NCBI GenBank assembly: GCA_964023275.1
Contig: OZ029913.1
Coordinates: 50,661,509-50,725,508 of the forward strand
Direction of reading: 5' to 3'
DNA from: Norana najaformis
Taxonomy: Eukaryota; Annelida; Clitellata; Crassiclitellata; Hormogastridae
DNA length: 64,000 nucleotides
This document shows, piece by piece, positions 40,858-54,542 of this stretch (positions within the stretch are counted from its first letter, which is position 1; every line of letters starts with the position of its first letter). The notes beneath the pieces were generated by a model. That model had not been told where the DNA came from, did no database searches, and worked only from the letters and a program-made list of their open reading frames with translations. Position numbers and translations under genes: made by a program.

Positions 40858-42000
40858 ACACCAAACGCCACTTCACTGAAACTGTCTTCTCGCTGTACAG
40901 CAAACTTATCATAGCGATAGTTAATGAACAGCCTCTTGCCTCTGTCTTTTAGGCATAGGCCTATCTGCCACCTGCAATACCAAAGATCACAAAATTCTTA
41001 TCAAATGCCGCTCCTTTATATTCGGAATCTTTGATAATGCCTTATCTTGGATCAAGTCAAACCTTTCCTCTCGTTCTTTAACTCTTACTGCTGCTGGACA
41101 TTCGTCTGTTCCTCACCCTCACCAGCGCAGTTCCTTATTCTGGGTCCCCTACTGTTCATTCTTTACTCCTGCCCACTCAGCAAACTCTTTTCCTTATACT
41201 CTGTCGATCATCGCCTTTTCGCTGACGACACACAACTCTATATCTTTCTCCCCTCACTCTTTTTCAGGTGCACTAAATCATCTACGTAGGCCTAACACCA
41301 CTACCAAGATATCAACCTGGGTTCCCGCAAACCTTCTATACCTCAACTCTTCAAAAACAGAATTTCTCATAATTGGGCTCCGTGGACAACTAAACAGACG
41401 AACCTATCATCTAGACCTTTCTTCAGAGGATGTCACTTCACCTGCGCCTCACTCTTCTGCAGTCCGCCATCTCGGATTCATCTTCGACAAACGCCTTACC
41501 CTCGCCGAACCACATCACTCTGGAGTTATCTCGCACTTATTGTTACACGCATCTTTGTGAGCTCCGCCCCATACTTGATTTTAAACTGCTCCACACTTGA
41601 CTACTGCAACTCCCCTTCTATAACATCGAGTCATCTCAATAAATCGCCTACAATCAATTCAGAATTCTACTGCCCGTTCAGTTTCCAAAACTTCCAAGCA
41701 CCAACACATAACCCCAGTACTCAATTCACTTCATTGACATAAGGTCCTCCAGCACATTCACTACAAATTGCAGGGCCGTCTTATCCATTAGGCACAGTAG
41801 CACTGTGCCTAGGGTCTATGAACTTTATAGGGACCTACGAAAGTCAAAAGTGAGATATTGAAAAAAAATTTATTGATTGACCCGAAAATAGAAAAAGGAA
41901 ATACAAATTTAACAACCTTAAAGTTTGTACTGAAACAGTTTAAGTTAGGCTGTGCTACATTATGTTAACTTTGCGGCCCTTTGCATTAGCAAAATCACAT

Positions 42001-42774
42001 TCTTCTTCTTCTTTTCAACCGTCCTCGGTACGAGGGTTGGTCGCATTGTAGACGATTCTTCTCCATCCACTCCTATCCTCGGTTCTTCTCAGCAACTTCT
42101 CTGTGTCCATGCCGGTCCATTCACTGATGTTGTCCATCCACCTCTTCCTTGGTCTTCCTCTTGCTCTTGCTCCCGGAGCTGTTCCTTGCATGATCTCCTT
42201 CTCCAAACAATCACCCTGTTTCCTCATTATGTGTCCAAAGTACGACATCTTTCTTCTTTTGATTATTTCAAGCAAACTCCTTTCCACACCAGCCGTCTCC
42301 AGAACCAACTCATTTGTTCTTTTTTCTGTCCATGATATTCTAAGTATTTTCCGAATGCACTTCATTTCGAATGCCATTACTCTAACCTCATCCCTCTTTT
42401 TGATTGTCCAGCTCTCACATCCGTACATCATTACTGGCCAAATAAGCGTCTTCATTAATTTTAACTTTGTGGGTACTTTGATGTTATGGCACTTCCACAA
42501 TTTCGCCAGATCTGCTCCTACTCCCTGTCCTCTTGCAATTCTTACTCTTATCTCCCTACTACACTCAGCATCTTCTGTCACGAGCGATCCCAAGTATACG
42601 AACGTGTCCACTTGTTCTATCCTGATGCCTTGCACCTTGATGTTACATTGTGCACCTGCCATTGCCATGGATTTTGTTTTCCCTATGTTGATCTCCAGCC
42701 CCTTCTTTCTGCCCTCTCTATCCAATCGAGACACCAAGTCCTGCAATTCCGCTTCTGTGCTTGCCATTAAGTCC
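42001..42774 (-). mobile_element. LINE (endonuclease-RT type), 5'-truncated, inside the hAT element
   Basis: On the minus strand the frame ends at a TGA at 42015 after YNATNPRTEDG, followed by a short GAA-repeat 3' tail (about 42001-42014). It carries GLEINIGKTKSM, FVYLGSLVTED, MYGCESWTIKKRDE, RISWTEKRTNE, YFGHIMRKQGD and RGRPRKRWMD. It starts just after the YADD motif position. Uninterrupted for 250 codons, hence recent. Related to, but distinct from, the LINE at 1-2300. Confidence 0.9.
42015..42767 (-). pseudogene. LINE RT C-terminal fragment (5' truncated)
   Basis: 250 codons of thumb, connection and C-terminal tail. The polymerase active site is absent, so it cannot act as an RT. No upstream start expected. 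Confidence 0.85.
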
Positions 42775-43019
42775 TTTTCAACTGAAAGTAGTGTAAGGTA
42801 AGATAAACGTCAAGAAATAATGTGAAGGTCTTTAGCTCTAATGCAGAGTTGGCAGTTGGGGCCTACGAATGCGAGAGTGCCTATAGGGCCTACGAAGACC
42901 TTAAAACGGCCCTGACAAATTGTATCCGTTACCTACAATGCCCTTCAAACTTCTCAACCATCTGACATTGGCCAGCTGTTCACTATCCAACCGCCCAGAT
43001 GTACTCGCTCTTCCTCATG

Positions 43020-43020
<1 letters not shown>

Positions 43021-43084
<64 letters not shown>

Positions 43085-43099
43085 GTGTGTGTGTGTGTG
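43021..43099 (+). repeat. (CT)n then (GT)n microsatellite
   Basis: CT repeats to 43078, then GT repeats at about 43084-43099. Directly follows the L2. Confidence 0.95.
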
Positions 43100-43251
43100 A
43101 AGGTCCGCATCGCATACCGATAGTGACTACATTTAATTAAGAGATTTACATTTCGGCTAGCACGGTCCATACACGGGGATCTTAAATGGCGCGGCGCCCA
43201 TTCAAACGAGCAGCGGTGATGAAGGATCTCATCCGATTAATTCATTGAAAT

Positions 43252-43590
43252 ATGAGCAGGGTCGAGGCCATATTGTTGCTATAGAAAACATGTACATTTA
43301 TATTTACATGCTGTCTTGATTTTAGGATTCTGACCTGGCACCGAAACCGAGCAAACAACCTGGCTCTTGCGGACTTGATTTGATATAGCGCCCGTAAATA
43401 AGTTGGTCTCCCAGACGCGGTTATTGTGGGTCGCTGAGAAATTTTGGAGGTTTAAATTTACATTAATATACATTAAATCTTGACCTGGAACGGAATCCGA
43501 CATCACCTGCCTGTCAATTTTGTTTTGACTGAGCGCATGTAAATGAGCTGATTCCCACGACTCAGCTTTCTTTGGGCACTGTAGAAATCT
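43252..43590 (+). repeat. Repeat shared with 7965-8060, followed by an imperfect ~150-bp tandem duplication
   Basis: 43252-43345 matches 7965-8060. Then tgacctgg...gcgcccgtaaataag (43330 on) is echoed by tgacctgg...gcgcatgtaaatgag (43482 on). Origin unknown. Confidence 0.5.
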
Positions 43591-44264
43591 CGGAATTACG
43601 ATTATGCATATGTATTTATGCATGTGTATATATGCATGTGCATGTATGCATGTTTATGCATGAACTAATTGCATATTTAAGTTATTTCACCTATTAAACA
43701 ACATCGCCAGGTGAGAATCTCGGTCCTCTTGCCCTTTTACAACACCAATGAACACTATATATATATATATATATTATATATATATATTGATTTACACACA
43801 CATGTATGCAACTGCATATCACCCTCTGGAAGACAACGTATCAAAACTGGGGTGTGTATTTACAGAAAAATCAAGTTTGAATGTATATGGAGTCATTTTT
43901 TACAAATTGGTTTTGCTGATTTGGGCTTGTATTGGATCTACATAATGTCGGAACATCAAAATTTGTTATTATTGAGCAATTTAAGCTTATTAATATGACA
44001 AAAATGTTACCTTACTTACTCTATTTTCTGACATGTACACAATTTTACAAGCACAGAACAAGCTTTCGATACTTTATAGTTTCTGCTGATTTCTCTCGTT
44101 TTCGAGCAAAACTAATTTGCTATACGAATCTCACTTTTAAACTCGTGAGTTACAGTTATAGCGGTCTCTAGATGTCGCCAATTAACCTTCTTGTCCTGCA
44201 AAACTCTAATAGAAATTGAATTCGCTAATATCGAGGACTGGACCTCCAGGAAAAGAATGACACT
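43591..44264. other. Intergenic, microsatellite-rich
   Basis: ATGC/ATGT-rich tract at 43600-43660 and a short TA run near 43758-43790. No gene. Confidence 0.5.
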
Positions 44265-44400
44265 TCTAATCTAATCTGAGGACTTCTGTAGCGCCGTTAT
44301 AATAACGCCCGAGGCATCAGTCGATGGTCGCTTCAAGTCAAAATTGCAATCAAAATCATTATCCTTTGGAGAATCCGGGAAGTTTTATCCAATGGACAGT
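44265..44400 (+). repeat. Dispersed repeat family B copy (plus)
   Basis: ctaatctaatctgaggacttctgtagcgccgtta and ggcatcagtcgatggtcgcttcaagtcaaa match 17815-17960. Confidence 0.7.
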
Positions 44401-46263
<1,863 letters not shown>

Positions 46264-46640
46264 GAAAAATGTTGGTAGTGCAGTTTCAACGGAATGGTAT
46301 TTACGGTAGGCGGATTGAAAATGAAGATACAGGTTGTGGGGCGAAACGGTTTGAGCCTAGGGATCTGAGATGACAGCTTAGGCCTTAGACGATTAGTAAC
46401 TACTCTTTCCAAGAATTTTTAAATGAAATTGAGAGTAGAGATGTGGTGATAGTTTGACAGATCATCAGGAGTAAAAGATGGCTTTTTAAGGAAAGGGTAA
46501 ACCATGGTATGAGCGAAACTGGCAGCGAAGCAGCCTTCAGCAAGAGAGAAGTTGACACTGGATGTGATAATTTTACATATATATGCATATATACTCGAAG
46601 CAAGCATCAAACACACCCGTAACTTAATCCAGCATTGAGA
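46264..46640 (-). mobile_element. L2-type LINE RT fragment (minus)
   Basis: Frames carry VYPFLKKPSFTPDDLSNYH, ISTLNFI, KILERVVTNRL and YRKYHSVETAL, the RT motif 1-2 region of L2. Shifted in at least two places. Confidence 0.8.
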
Positions 46641-47866
46641 GGCTAGACCAAACCCCCTTTCACACTCATCATGCTGTTCACTGATCATCTGGTTTCAGTG
46701 ACCCTACATATTTACAGTATATCTCCAGAAAGCAAATGTCACCACTGTTGCTGAAAACTATAGTGATGTAGCAACAAGTTATAACAATCGAGCACGCGTG
46801 TTACGATACATTGCTTGTATATATTAGTAAGCAAGCAAACCAGGTGTTGATATAACCTATTTTAATTATTTAAAAATAATTATATTCTTAATTGTACATA
46901 TTTAAATTGAAATTAAAACCCAGCGGGCGCCCATGCAACGAACTCACCAAAACAGAAGGGAAATCCAGGAGAAGAGATGAAGCAACCATGTCAAAAGTGA
47001 CGTCGAAAGTTACAAAATACAGATGATGAAATGATAACGCGTAGCGCATTATCTGGCTCCATCTGACTCGATGTTGATCTTTATTAGTCTCCGCAACTTT
47101 TCAAGGCCAACATTCGCTTCTCAACTATAGAACCTCTGTCTCACCCGTCGCAAATCATGCAGTTCAGCCACATCGCCTCGCTGGCATGCAGGTTGGCCCA
47201 AGTTATCAGCTATACTTCTGACGATCAGCTCAATTGTATATAACCTTTTCTTAGCTATTTATTCTTTTCTTAGGTTTTTATTTTTTTAATATTCGGATAC
47301 TGTCATCACCCGCAAGGGATTTTAATAACTTTTCTATTGATTCCACTGATATTCTGACTTGTTTAGTTTCTCAGAATTTTATGTCTTTTTTAGCAGGCAA
47401 CCCTCATTTACAAGCCATCAGTAGCCGCTCAGCTTCTGGCTTTTCTAGGGATCAACCCTATCACTTTTTTAAAAAATAGAAGAAACCATTCTAATCAGAA
47501 TGACAATGGCAAGCCTAGAGATTGAGAGTAGGGTCTAATAACGCTATTGTTGGCTGTTGGAATGGATGTTGAGGGCAGTCAATCCACCATTTGCCATACT
47601 TAATTAAACTGTTACTTGTCTGAAATCTGTCTTTTCTTTGTGTCAAACTTGCTTTGACTTCCACTTAATCGCTGCTAATTCGACTTTTGACGGAGCAAAC
47701 ACTTAGTAAAGGGATACTGAGTAAAGGGACACCGAGTAAAGGGACCAACGCTGTGCAACATTGTTCCAATGTGTGTGTGCTGGCTGCGACCCCACCTCAT
47801 CGCCCACCTTCAGCAAAAGATCAACTATCGCCATTATAACTGGCATCATTATCGTCGTAGTCGTTG

Positions 47867-47877
<11 letters not shown>
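46641..47877. other. Intergenic
   Basis: No gene or repeat recognised, apart from three ggga(t/c)ac...gagtaaaggg phrases near 47706-47745. Confidence 0.5.
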
Positions 47878-47878
<1 letters not shown>

Positions 47879-47936
<58 letters not shown>

Positions 47937-47937
47937 T
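47879..47937 (+). repeat. (ATC)n microsatellite
   Basis: About 19 units. The poly-His, poly-Asp and poly-Met frames here are artefacts. Confidence 0.95.
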
Positions 47938-48476
47938 TTCTACATGACTGGCAAAGGTAAAAGGTGTTTCGACTGGAGCTCTAACATGGCAACAGCAGAA
48001 AGAGCAGCAAAGCTTTTCCAATTTAGTAATTATATGATGCGACAATAAAAGTCGCCAAATTAAGGCGCACGTTTCGAAACTGAGTCGGAGCTTTGGGAGG
48101 CCATTAGAATCTCAAATTGGATTGGAGGGAATTGGACAGGCTCACTTATAAAAGCATAGACCTGAAGATACTTTCACAGATAAATATTTAATGTTCAAAT
48201 CTTACGATATGCGTGTAAATAAGAGAATTGCATTTTGTGTAATTTCTCAGCTGGTGACTCTTACTTCGTTTGTTCTTGCACATCTGGTCTGATCAATTGT
48301 GATAGAAATACGACTGGCGGGAGGGGGAAATGGTCTAAGACTTCTGAAGGAAGAAGTCGACAAAAAGACGAGAAGCCTTGATAATCGGAGCAGCCGTGTT
48401 GTGGTCCAAACCATGATCAGCGTTTAATAGACCCAAGTTTCGTCAGCGTCCACACATTTGCTTTGAAGACGCGTCC

Positions 48477-48616
48477 ACCTCTTCCTCCTCCTCCTCCTCC
48501 TCCTTCTCCTCCTCCTCCTTCTCCTCCTCCTTCTCCTCATTCTCCTCCTCTTCCTTCTCCTCCTCCTCCTCCTCATTCTCCTTCTCCTCCTTCTCCTCCT
48601 CTTCCTCCTCCTCCTC
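48477..48616 (+). repeat. (CTC/CTT)n polypyrimidine tract
   Basis: 140 bases of nearly pure C+T in triplets. Could adopt triplex DNA. The Arg-rich and Pro-rich frames are artefacts. Confidence 0.9.
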
Positions 48617-48889
48617 AGCAGCAACAGCTGGTCTATCCTTTTCATTATTCAGATCGAGCCCGTGGTTCCATTAGTTCGCTATCGTCGCATTTACCCGACA
48701 ACCGGTCAATTTATATTCAGCTCATTTTGTTCATGCCTTTGGGAATGAGCACATGCCAGACGCAGAGCACACTTTGCTCCTCCTGAAAGTATAGTACAGA
48801 GAGAACACTCATAGCCGTTAATTGTCTGAAAAGAAAACAGATTCAGTGCTGTCAGACAGTGACGCCTTGATTTTCTTCACTTGGAACAC

Positions 48890-48945
48890 TTTATGTATGT
48901 ATGTATGTATGTAGGCCTATGTATGTACTATGTATGTAAGTATGT
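48890..48945 (+). repeat. (TATG)n short microsatellite, interrupted
   Basis: Several tatg units with interruptions. Confidence 0.8.
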
Positions 48946-49879
48946 GTCCAAAACTTATATATTGGGTTTTAAGAACCTGACGAAGGCCCCACGGCATGAC
49001 TGGTAAACACATGCCAAGCACACTGCCTTTATTTGCGATAATTACAACCAGACTGTTTGTGTGTACGATCGTCGATGTGTCTGCTGTAAAGCGAGAGTAT
49101 TAAAATTTAAGTCGGTGATGATTAATTACCTGAGGAGAGAAGGTGTGTGCTGTCGTACGTGCTGTTGCCATGCTGACACCATATCGATGAGATAATTAAT
49201 CCTAATGAGTTCCATCTTCAATAGGCAGCGATCAAAATATTTGGCGCTATATTGACATAAATTGTAGGTGACTATGCAGAACAAGAGAGCGGGGGATTAA
49301 AACGAAGCCTACAACTCCGTCCTGACAAATGGGTCATCGCCGCAACGTCATCCGCTGACCCACCTAGTTTATGAAATCTGTTTACACTCTACCCATCAGT
49401 GCAATAGGTAAACATATATGACAGATTGCTTGTTTTCATCGCGTACTACACCATCCTCATCCGCTTACTTTGCTGTCTACAGTCATTAGCTTCTATTAGT
49501 CAGATGACCTAATTCCTTCTTCTGTTGATCGCTGCTTTTCTCCCATAAAAGAACTAGCTTTTCTGACCCTATGCAGTTCGATTGCGATCATGAATGTGAT
49601 CATAATCATAATGGTTACTGCGATTTGGATTACAATTATATCGTACTATAATTGCAAGATATTTGTTGAATCAATACAACTGCAATTTGATGATCTGATC
49701 ATAATACATTTTAGCTGAGAGACAACAGGAAACATTAAGAACCAAAGGTTGACAGACGGAAGAGGAACGTGTTCTGCTGAGAGCAGACAGTGTACTGTTT
49801 GTCCAATTCGATGTAGCGAATATGAGGAGGAAGAGAATTCCAGGTGGTAAGACTAACTAACCTGAATAAGGTCTGGTCT
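48946..49879. other. Intergenic
   Basis: Nothing recognised. Confidence 0.5.
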
Positions 49880-50015
49880 AATCATCTAATGCAATCCGGA
49901 AACCTCTATAGCGTCGTTGACATATGGAAGACTTAAGGCATAAAGCATCGATCGATGGTCGATTCTAGCAACATAACATCGCAGTCAGAAATCATAATCC
50001 ATTTGACATAGCCAT
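49880..50015 (+). repeat. Dispersed repeat family B copy (plus), diverged
   Basis: gaaacctctatagcgtcgttg and gcatcgatcgatggtcgattctagcaa match the 17815 and 44265 copies. Confidence 0.6.
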
Positions 50016-50229
50016 GCAGTCAGGATCCATGAGGCCCTGGCTGAGACCAGACGAAAGACCACGAGAGATAAAATCAATTCTAAAAAGATTAGGCTTCAGT
50101 TACGGCCTAAACGACATCACAGAACAAGCGGAACAGACAGAAACCGGCAGCAGAATCCAGATTCTTGGGCCGACGACCAAGAAAGATCGAGAACCCAGTA
50201 CTGTTTTGGTTTGGGTATAATACGAGTCA

Positions 50230-50800
50230 GAGCATCCAATGAGCGAATTCAGTATTTGATGAGCATTGATGAAAGATAACTTGGGTGGCCGATGTGTATT
50301 ATTTTATAAACTATGAGGCAAGTTTTAAACGGGTTTCTTTGTTCTGTTGGAAGCCGATGCAATGATTGCAGTATGGGGTGATGTGTTTTGGAATTCGGTT
50401 GTTTTCGTTAGAGCCCTGGCTAACGAGTTCTGAACAATTTACAAATTGTACAGCTCTGTCTTTGTGACGCCGTATAAAAGTGAGTTGCAGTAATGAAGAC
50501 GACAAGAAGCTAAAGCGTTAGCTAGTGGTATCAAAACAATTTGAAGTACGTGAGGTCTTATCTTGCGAATGTCTCGTATATGAAAGTAAGCAGATTTGCA
50601 AATGGCTTGAAAATGCTCTGAGAAGGCATATTGGAATAAAATGTGGCGCCTAAATAACGTGATAACTCAGTGCGAGTGACATTTTCAGTTGAATGATAAT
50701 TATTTACGTTAGGGTGACTGGAAATGAAAGTACATGGAATAAGAAGGCAAGCCATAGATAAGTCTATCAGCTACAACCTTCTCAAGGACCTTGGAAGTGA
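50230..50800 (-). mobile_element. L2/CR1-type LINE RT C-terminal fragment (minus)
   Basis: Broken minus-strand frames give ELSRYLGATFYSNMPSQS (the LGV.FD block), HIKSV-like spacing, HYCNSLLYGVTKTELYNLQ (the LDYCN.LL.G block) and PHITPIL-like residues. Several stops. Confidence 0.65.
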
Positions 50801-50812
50801 AGCCTGGAGTAG

Positions 50813-51535
50813 TGTAACGAATTTGGCATACCCCCTTGGATGTCACAAAGTGGCGACGAGGCCGCTTTACTCGGTCTCATCAAAGACTCCGCTTCTGGTC
50901 GACCATATTGTAACGGCCGTGCCTTATCTCTCAGTGCGTCACGTGATGGCTTGGTTAGGAAGAGAGGTTTTCGTCTACTTGTTTGGCAAGTGCTTCGAAT
51001 TTAAGGTGATTTCGAAGGTAAAAAGCGGTGAAATACTGGTTTACTATTTTAATAGGTCCCAAGTGTTGTTAGGGGCTCCCAGTAATTTAGGGAGGTTATT
51101 GGATGATCGAGGTTTAAGGAGTTACGACCCGGATTAAAGATTGAAGGTCATTCAAGGTGATTGGCTCTTTTGTTTGTTGCTGCAGATTTAATTGAAAGGT
51201 TAAGCGAATTATTATAAATCAAGGTGTACTGATGAATAATCTGTAATTGACAAAGTTTCTCTGTATGATAAGTTGTCTTAGAAACAAAACTGTATATTTC
51301 TTTTGATCTATTCTGTTGATCGAAGCCAGAACGAGATCGGGGTTTATATGATTGTGCTTCTGTAGTTCTGAAAAATTTGTACTTTGATGTTATTTTCTGT
51401 AAATCAAATTTGCAATCGAAACCTGATGCAGACTTAAGGCCTGATGAGATTTAAGGTCAGATGAATAGCAATCATCCCCTCCCTCACCGGTGTCTACGAA
51501 TCCTAGGTCTCTGGTGCGTTGCCCGGATGAGTTAT
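50813..51535 (+). mobile_element. Possible LTR plus primer-binding site (Gypsy-like remnant)
   Basis: Begins TGTAACGAATTTGG right after LINE-like sequence. About 700 bases on, tggtgcgttgcccgga (51513-51528) resembles a primer-binding site for a tRNA-Gly-type 3' end. The 51490-51837 frame after it is unrecognised. No second LTR or terminal duplication is visible. Confidence 0.28.
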
Positions 51536-51837
51536 GTGGTGGGAATAATAAACTCTTTGGTGACGTGATGGGAAGCGTATTTCAACGCATCGCCATGGAT
51601 CGTTGGGAGCGGTCTTTGGAGAACTTGGGTAGCAGAACGGGCCAGTTACGAGGAGGTTTAATGAGACGATTGGATAGGAAACCGGAAGGATTTTCTGCAG
51701 GGTCCTGGAGCCCCATTCCCCACTCACGGATACAGGCTGAAATCAATCATTTAGGGGCTACCACCTTGACTGAAAGGAAGGAGACCAAACATTCGAGTAA
51801 ATTTGGAATTTCTGTAAAAACTGATGGAGGTCGGTAA

Positions 51838-52594
51838 ATATCAGCTTACGTTAACGGTCTATTAGTGGAGTCGAGAGTTGCGCCAAGACATTCAAACACT
51901 TTGGGTGTAGAATATGAAGAAGAAAACGAGACAGACAGCTGGAATCTGCGTGTTGACATCTGAGTCAGCACGCAGTTTTCAGAAATTGCTGGTCATCATC
52001 AGCATCATCTGCGTCTTGCCCCTACTCTGAGCGTTGCCGCTTCTACAGCATGTCGCCAGCTGCAACCTTCTCTACTCTGGACTCGTATCTAGGCTGTATG
52101 TAGTCCAATCGAAGAGAGAGCAACTGTGTAACACAGCTGTTGGCCACTAAAGTGTAAGTGAGGAGACTGCAAATGTAAAACCAAAATACAGTCGAATAAG
52201 GTCAACAATAACTACACCACCAAAGAAAAAACAACATAAAAAATTAAAACGTCATAGAACGAAAGCATTGCGGCAAGCTTAAGACTTGGGCTTGAGTTGT
52301 GAGCCCATCATGAGTGCCCTTTCGGACTTAGACGTCGCCGTGGGCGGCTCTCACGGTTTAGCCATTTCAGCCCTGGCAGAATCGCAACGCACCCCTATTT
52401 CATGTGGTCTGCCTCCACGAAGGCTCGTTTTCCAACAGAATAAATACCCGCTCGATTGGTGAGATCTGATGGTCGGTGGCGCAAAACTGATTCTTGAGAA
52501 GGTAGGTGACGATAATTGACACTATTATAGACTCATCGATCCATGTGTAGAATTGTGCGGTCTGCTTCATGTGGCAATGATGAGGAAGGGATAG
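51838..52594. other. Intergenic
   Basis: No supported gene. Confidence 0.5.
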
Positions 52595-52668
52595 AGATAG
52601 ATGGATGGATGGATGGATGGCTGGATGGCTGGCTGGCTGGATGGCTGGATGGATGGATAGATGGATGG
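52595..52668 (+). repeat. (GGAT/GGCT)n microsatellite
   Basis: About 18 tetranucleotide units of two kinds. Confidence 0.9.
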
Positions 52669-54170
52669 ACACTAAAAGAAGTGTCGGTCTGGGGATACTT
52701 TTATGGATAACTATTTTATACTTGACCTTGCTATAAGCAAAAACCCTGCCCTGAAACCAGTCATAAATAAAGCAGTTCAAAACTCCAGACTGAGGCTGTT
52801 CGTTTGGAAGAGTTTTGGCTTATAGGTTTAAGATTTGCTCTATTGGCCCATTTAAACGCTTTATGCAGTCGAATACACTTCAACGAATACTCGCCAGATG
52901 GGAGGAAGATCACGTTGTCGTACGTGTTGTTCGATAAGGACGTCAGCATATGCCAGTGGAGACTTTTCCAGCTGGTTGAGCATCATTTGTCGGCGGATGA
53001 ATTTTTCTTTCTTAACGAAAGATGATATCATTTTGGTTGGCGAAGAGCGCCTTCGATGGGTACTTAAAAGGCTCTGTGTAAATGTCACACAGCATAACAT
53101 AACGTCTTCTCTCAATGGTTATTTTTCGGCTCATTCTGGACGCCATACGTAGGACTACTTTACCTGATCAGAAGATAATTACTTTAAGAAGCTCCACTCG
53201 CACAAGTACTGGGCCATTTTCTAATAAGTGTGTTGGTCATTTCTTGTGAAATTAATTGTCTCGTGAAATTCCTTCATTGCCCAGCATAGGCTACACTTAT
53301 TTAAAAAACACCGCGTACCTATTTGGTCAAGATTGTTTTGTTTCTTTTTGGATTAATGTTCAGCTGCATTCCTTGTTGATTCTAAACTGCCCTAGATATT
53401 ACGGTCCAATTAGACTGTCTTAAGTTGTTTAGTCGTCACTTAGCATTTGCATCGTGTCATAGGGGATCCATTAAGCGGAACTTTTGTCTTTTCGGGTCTG
53501 TCTTTTGTAACCCATAAATATGGCTGGAGCCAGAGTGTTTTTCGCCATAGGGAGCCTTCTGCCTGATGCTCCTATACCCTATAACTTTCCAAAAACAACA
53601 GATGAATTACAGAAGAATGCGTCTATTAATAAAAATCTTCAGTTTCGCATTATTATTTTAGCTGTAGTCTAAACATGCAAAATTATCCAGCCGTAGGCCT
53701 ATAGGAACATATTCAGTTTCAGTAATTTAGCATTTTATTTTTGTTGCTTCCGGCTTCAAGTCAATGTTTCGATCAGTGTTGTGCTCGATTGATATTGTCG
53801 ATAATCCATCAAGAATTTTCTTAATAACATGGACATTTGCAGGTATGATTTTATCAAATTCCGTTTGATGAAGCTTCACTCACCACTTATTACAAAAACA
53901 GGGAAGGTCAAGAGCATTCTGAGAGCAATAAATAGGTTGGAGACACTACCTGTCAGGTAGTTATTCTTTTAGTACATCTTTGTAAGGAAATGCATATATA
54001 CACTTTGGTAATCGTCTTGCAATGGTCTGCAGTTCACTGCACAGATAAAAATATGAGCACATAGCATCTGTACTTAATTCTCTGCACTGGCTTCCTGGAT
54101 TCGTTTCAATTTGGGTCAAATAGTTTACGAAACATTTAACTCTGGCCAAACAAAGCCGCTTAGGCCTATA
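52669..54170. other. Intergenic; overlapping short frames not recognised
   Basis: Frames at 52761-53152 overlap on both strands. A minus-strand one (52861-53115) is charged (KEKFIRRQMMLNQLEK) but matches nothing I know. Not called as a gene. Confidence 0.4.
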
Positions 54171-54306
54171 TGCAGTAAAACCTAATAAACGTCCCCGGCT
54201 TTTGTACAGATTGTTTTTACACCTCGACGGCTTTTGGAGACCGGCGTTTAGAAGAGGCCGGCGTTTATTTGCACAAATTGTTTTACCCTCTGGTAAAGTA
54301 TCGTAG
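54171..54306 (+). repeat. DNA-transposon-end-like sequence, interrupted by a SINE
   Basis: cagtaaaacctaataaacg, then two accggcgttta/gccggcgtttat phrases, resembles the inverted end of a cut-and-paste element. It continues after the SINE at 54543. Class not determined. Confidence 0.35.
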
Positions 54307-54530
54307 TAAAAACACTGGTTTGAAGATCAGAAGGACGCAGGTTCGAATCCCGCTAGCCCCATATGGTCGACTTAGCCTTCCACTCCTTAGGGGCAGCAAT
54401 AAAATGAGTAGCAGTTGCACTGCGTAGGTAACTACCGCCGATGTATGGCATTGCCACTAACGGGCTGATGGCCTAACACCCGGATCAGCTCCGGCTCCGA
54501 AGCTCGATTGCAAAACCTTTACCTTTTTTA
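54307..54530 (+). mobile_element. tRNA-derived SINE (family D) with 12-bp target duplication
   Basis: A tRNA-like head with B-box gcaggttcgaatcccgc at about 54340, a body with ccggatcagctccggctccg near its end, and a T-rich tail. Flanked by the exact 12-base repeat AAAGTATCGTAG at 54295-54306 and 54531-54542. Confidence 0.85.
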
Positions 54531-54542
54531 AAAGTATCGTAG

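Larger units (their letters stand above)
41771..42914. mobile_element. Non-autonomous hAT-type element carrying a LINE insertion
   Basis: Ends are inverted: CAGGGCCGTCTTA at 41771 and CAGGGCCGTTTTA read back from 42914. Flanked by the exact 8-bp duplication ACAAATTG at 41763-41770 and 42915-42922, the size usual for hAT. Without the LINE, about 370 bp of element remain (41771-42000 and about 42775-42914), with no transposase. Confidence 0.85.
40330..43020 (+). mobile_element. L2-type LINE (RT domain), host of nested insertions
   Basis: The plus strand carries FYYASEVEITALM and CELDPLPNYLLKEW near 40410-40500, ILGPLLFILY and FADDTQLYIF at about 41130-41250, then the thumb region to 41770. It resumes at 42915 with IVSVTYNALQTSQPSDIGQLF. 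Multiple shifts and stops show decay. A ~115-bp unrelated block near 40742-40857 splits the LNPH...AYTKRH motif, and a hAT element occupies 41771-42914. Confidence 0.85.

Noticed and set aside
42103-42801. Plus-strand open frame of 232 codons
   Set aside because: Antisense shadow of the minus-strand LINE at 42015-42767.
47703-48048. Poly-Met, poly-Asp and poly-Ile frames
   Set aside because: Translations of the (ATC)n microsatellite.
48424-48786. Arg-rich and Pro-rich frames
   Set aside because: Translations of the CTC/CTT tract on both strands.
52861-53115. Charged minus-strand frame that might be an exon
   Set aside because: Overlaps comparable frames on the other strand and has no recognised family or splice partners.
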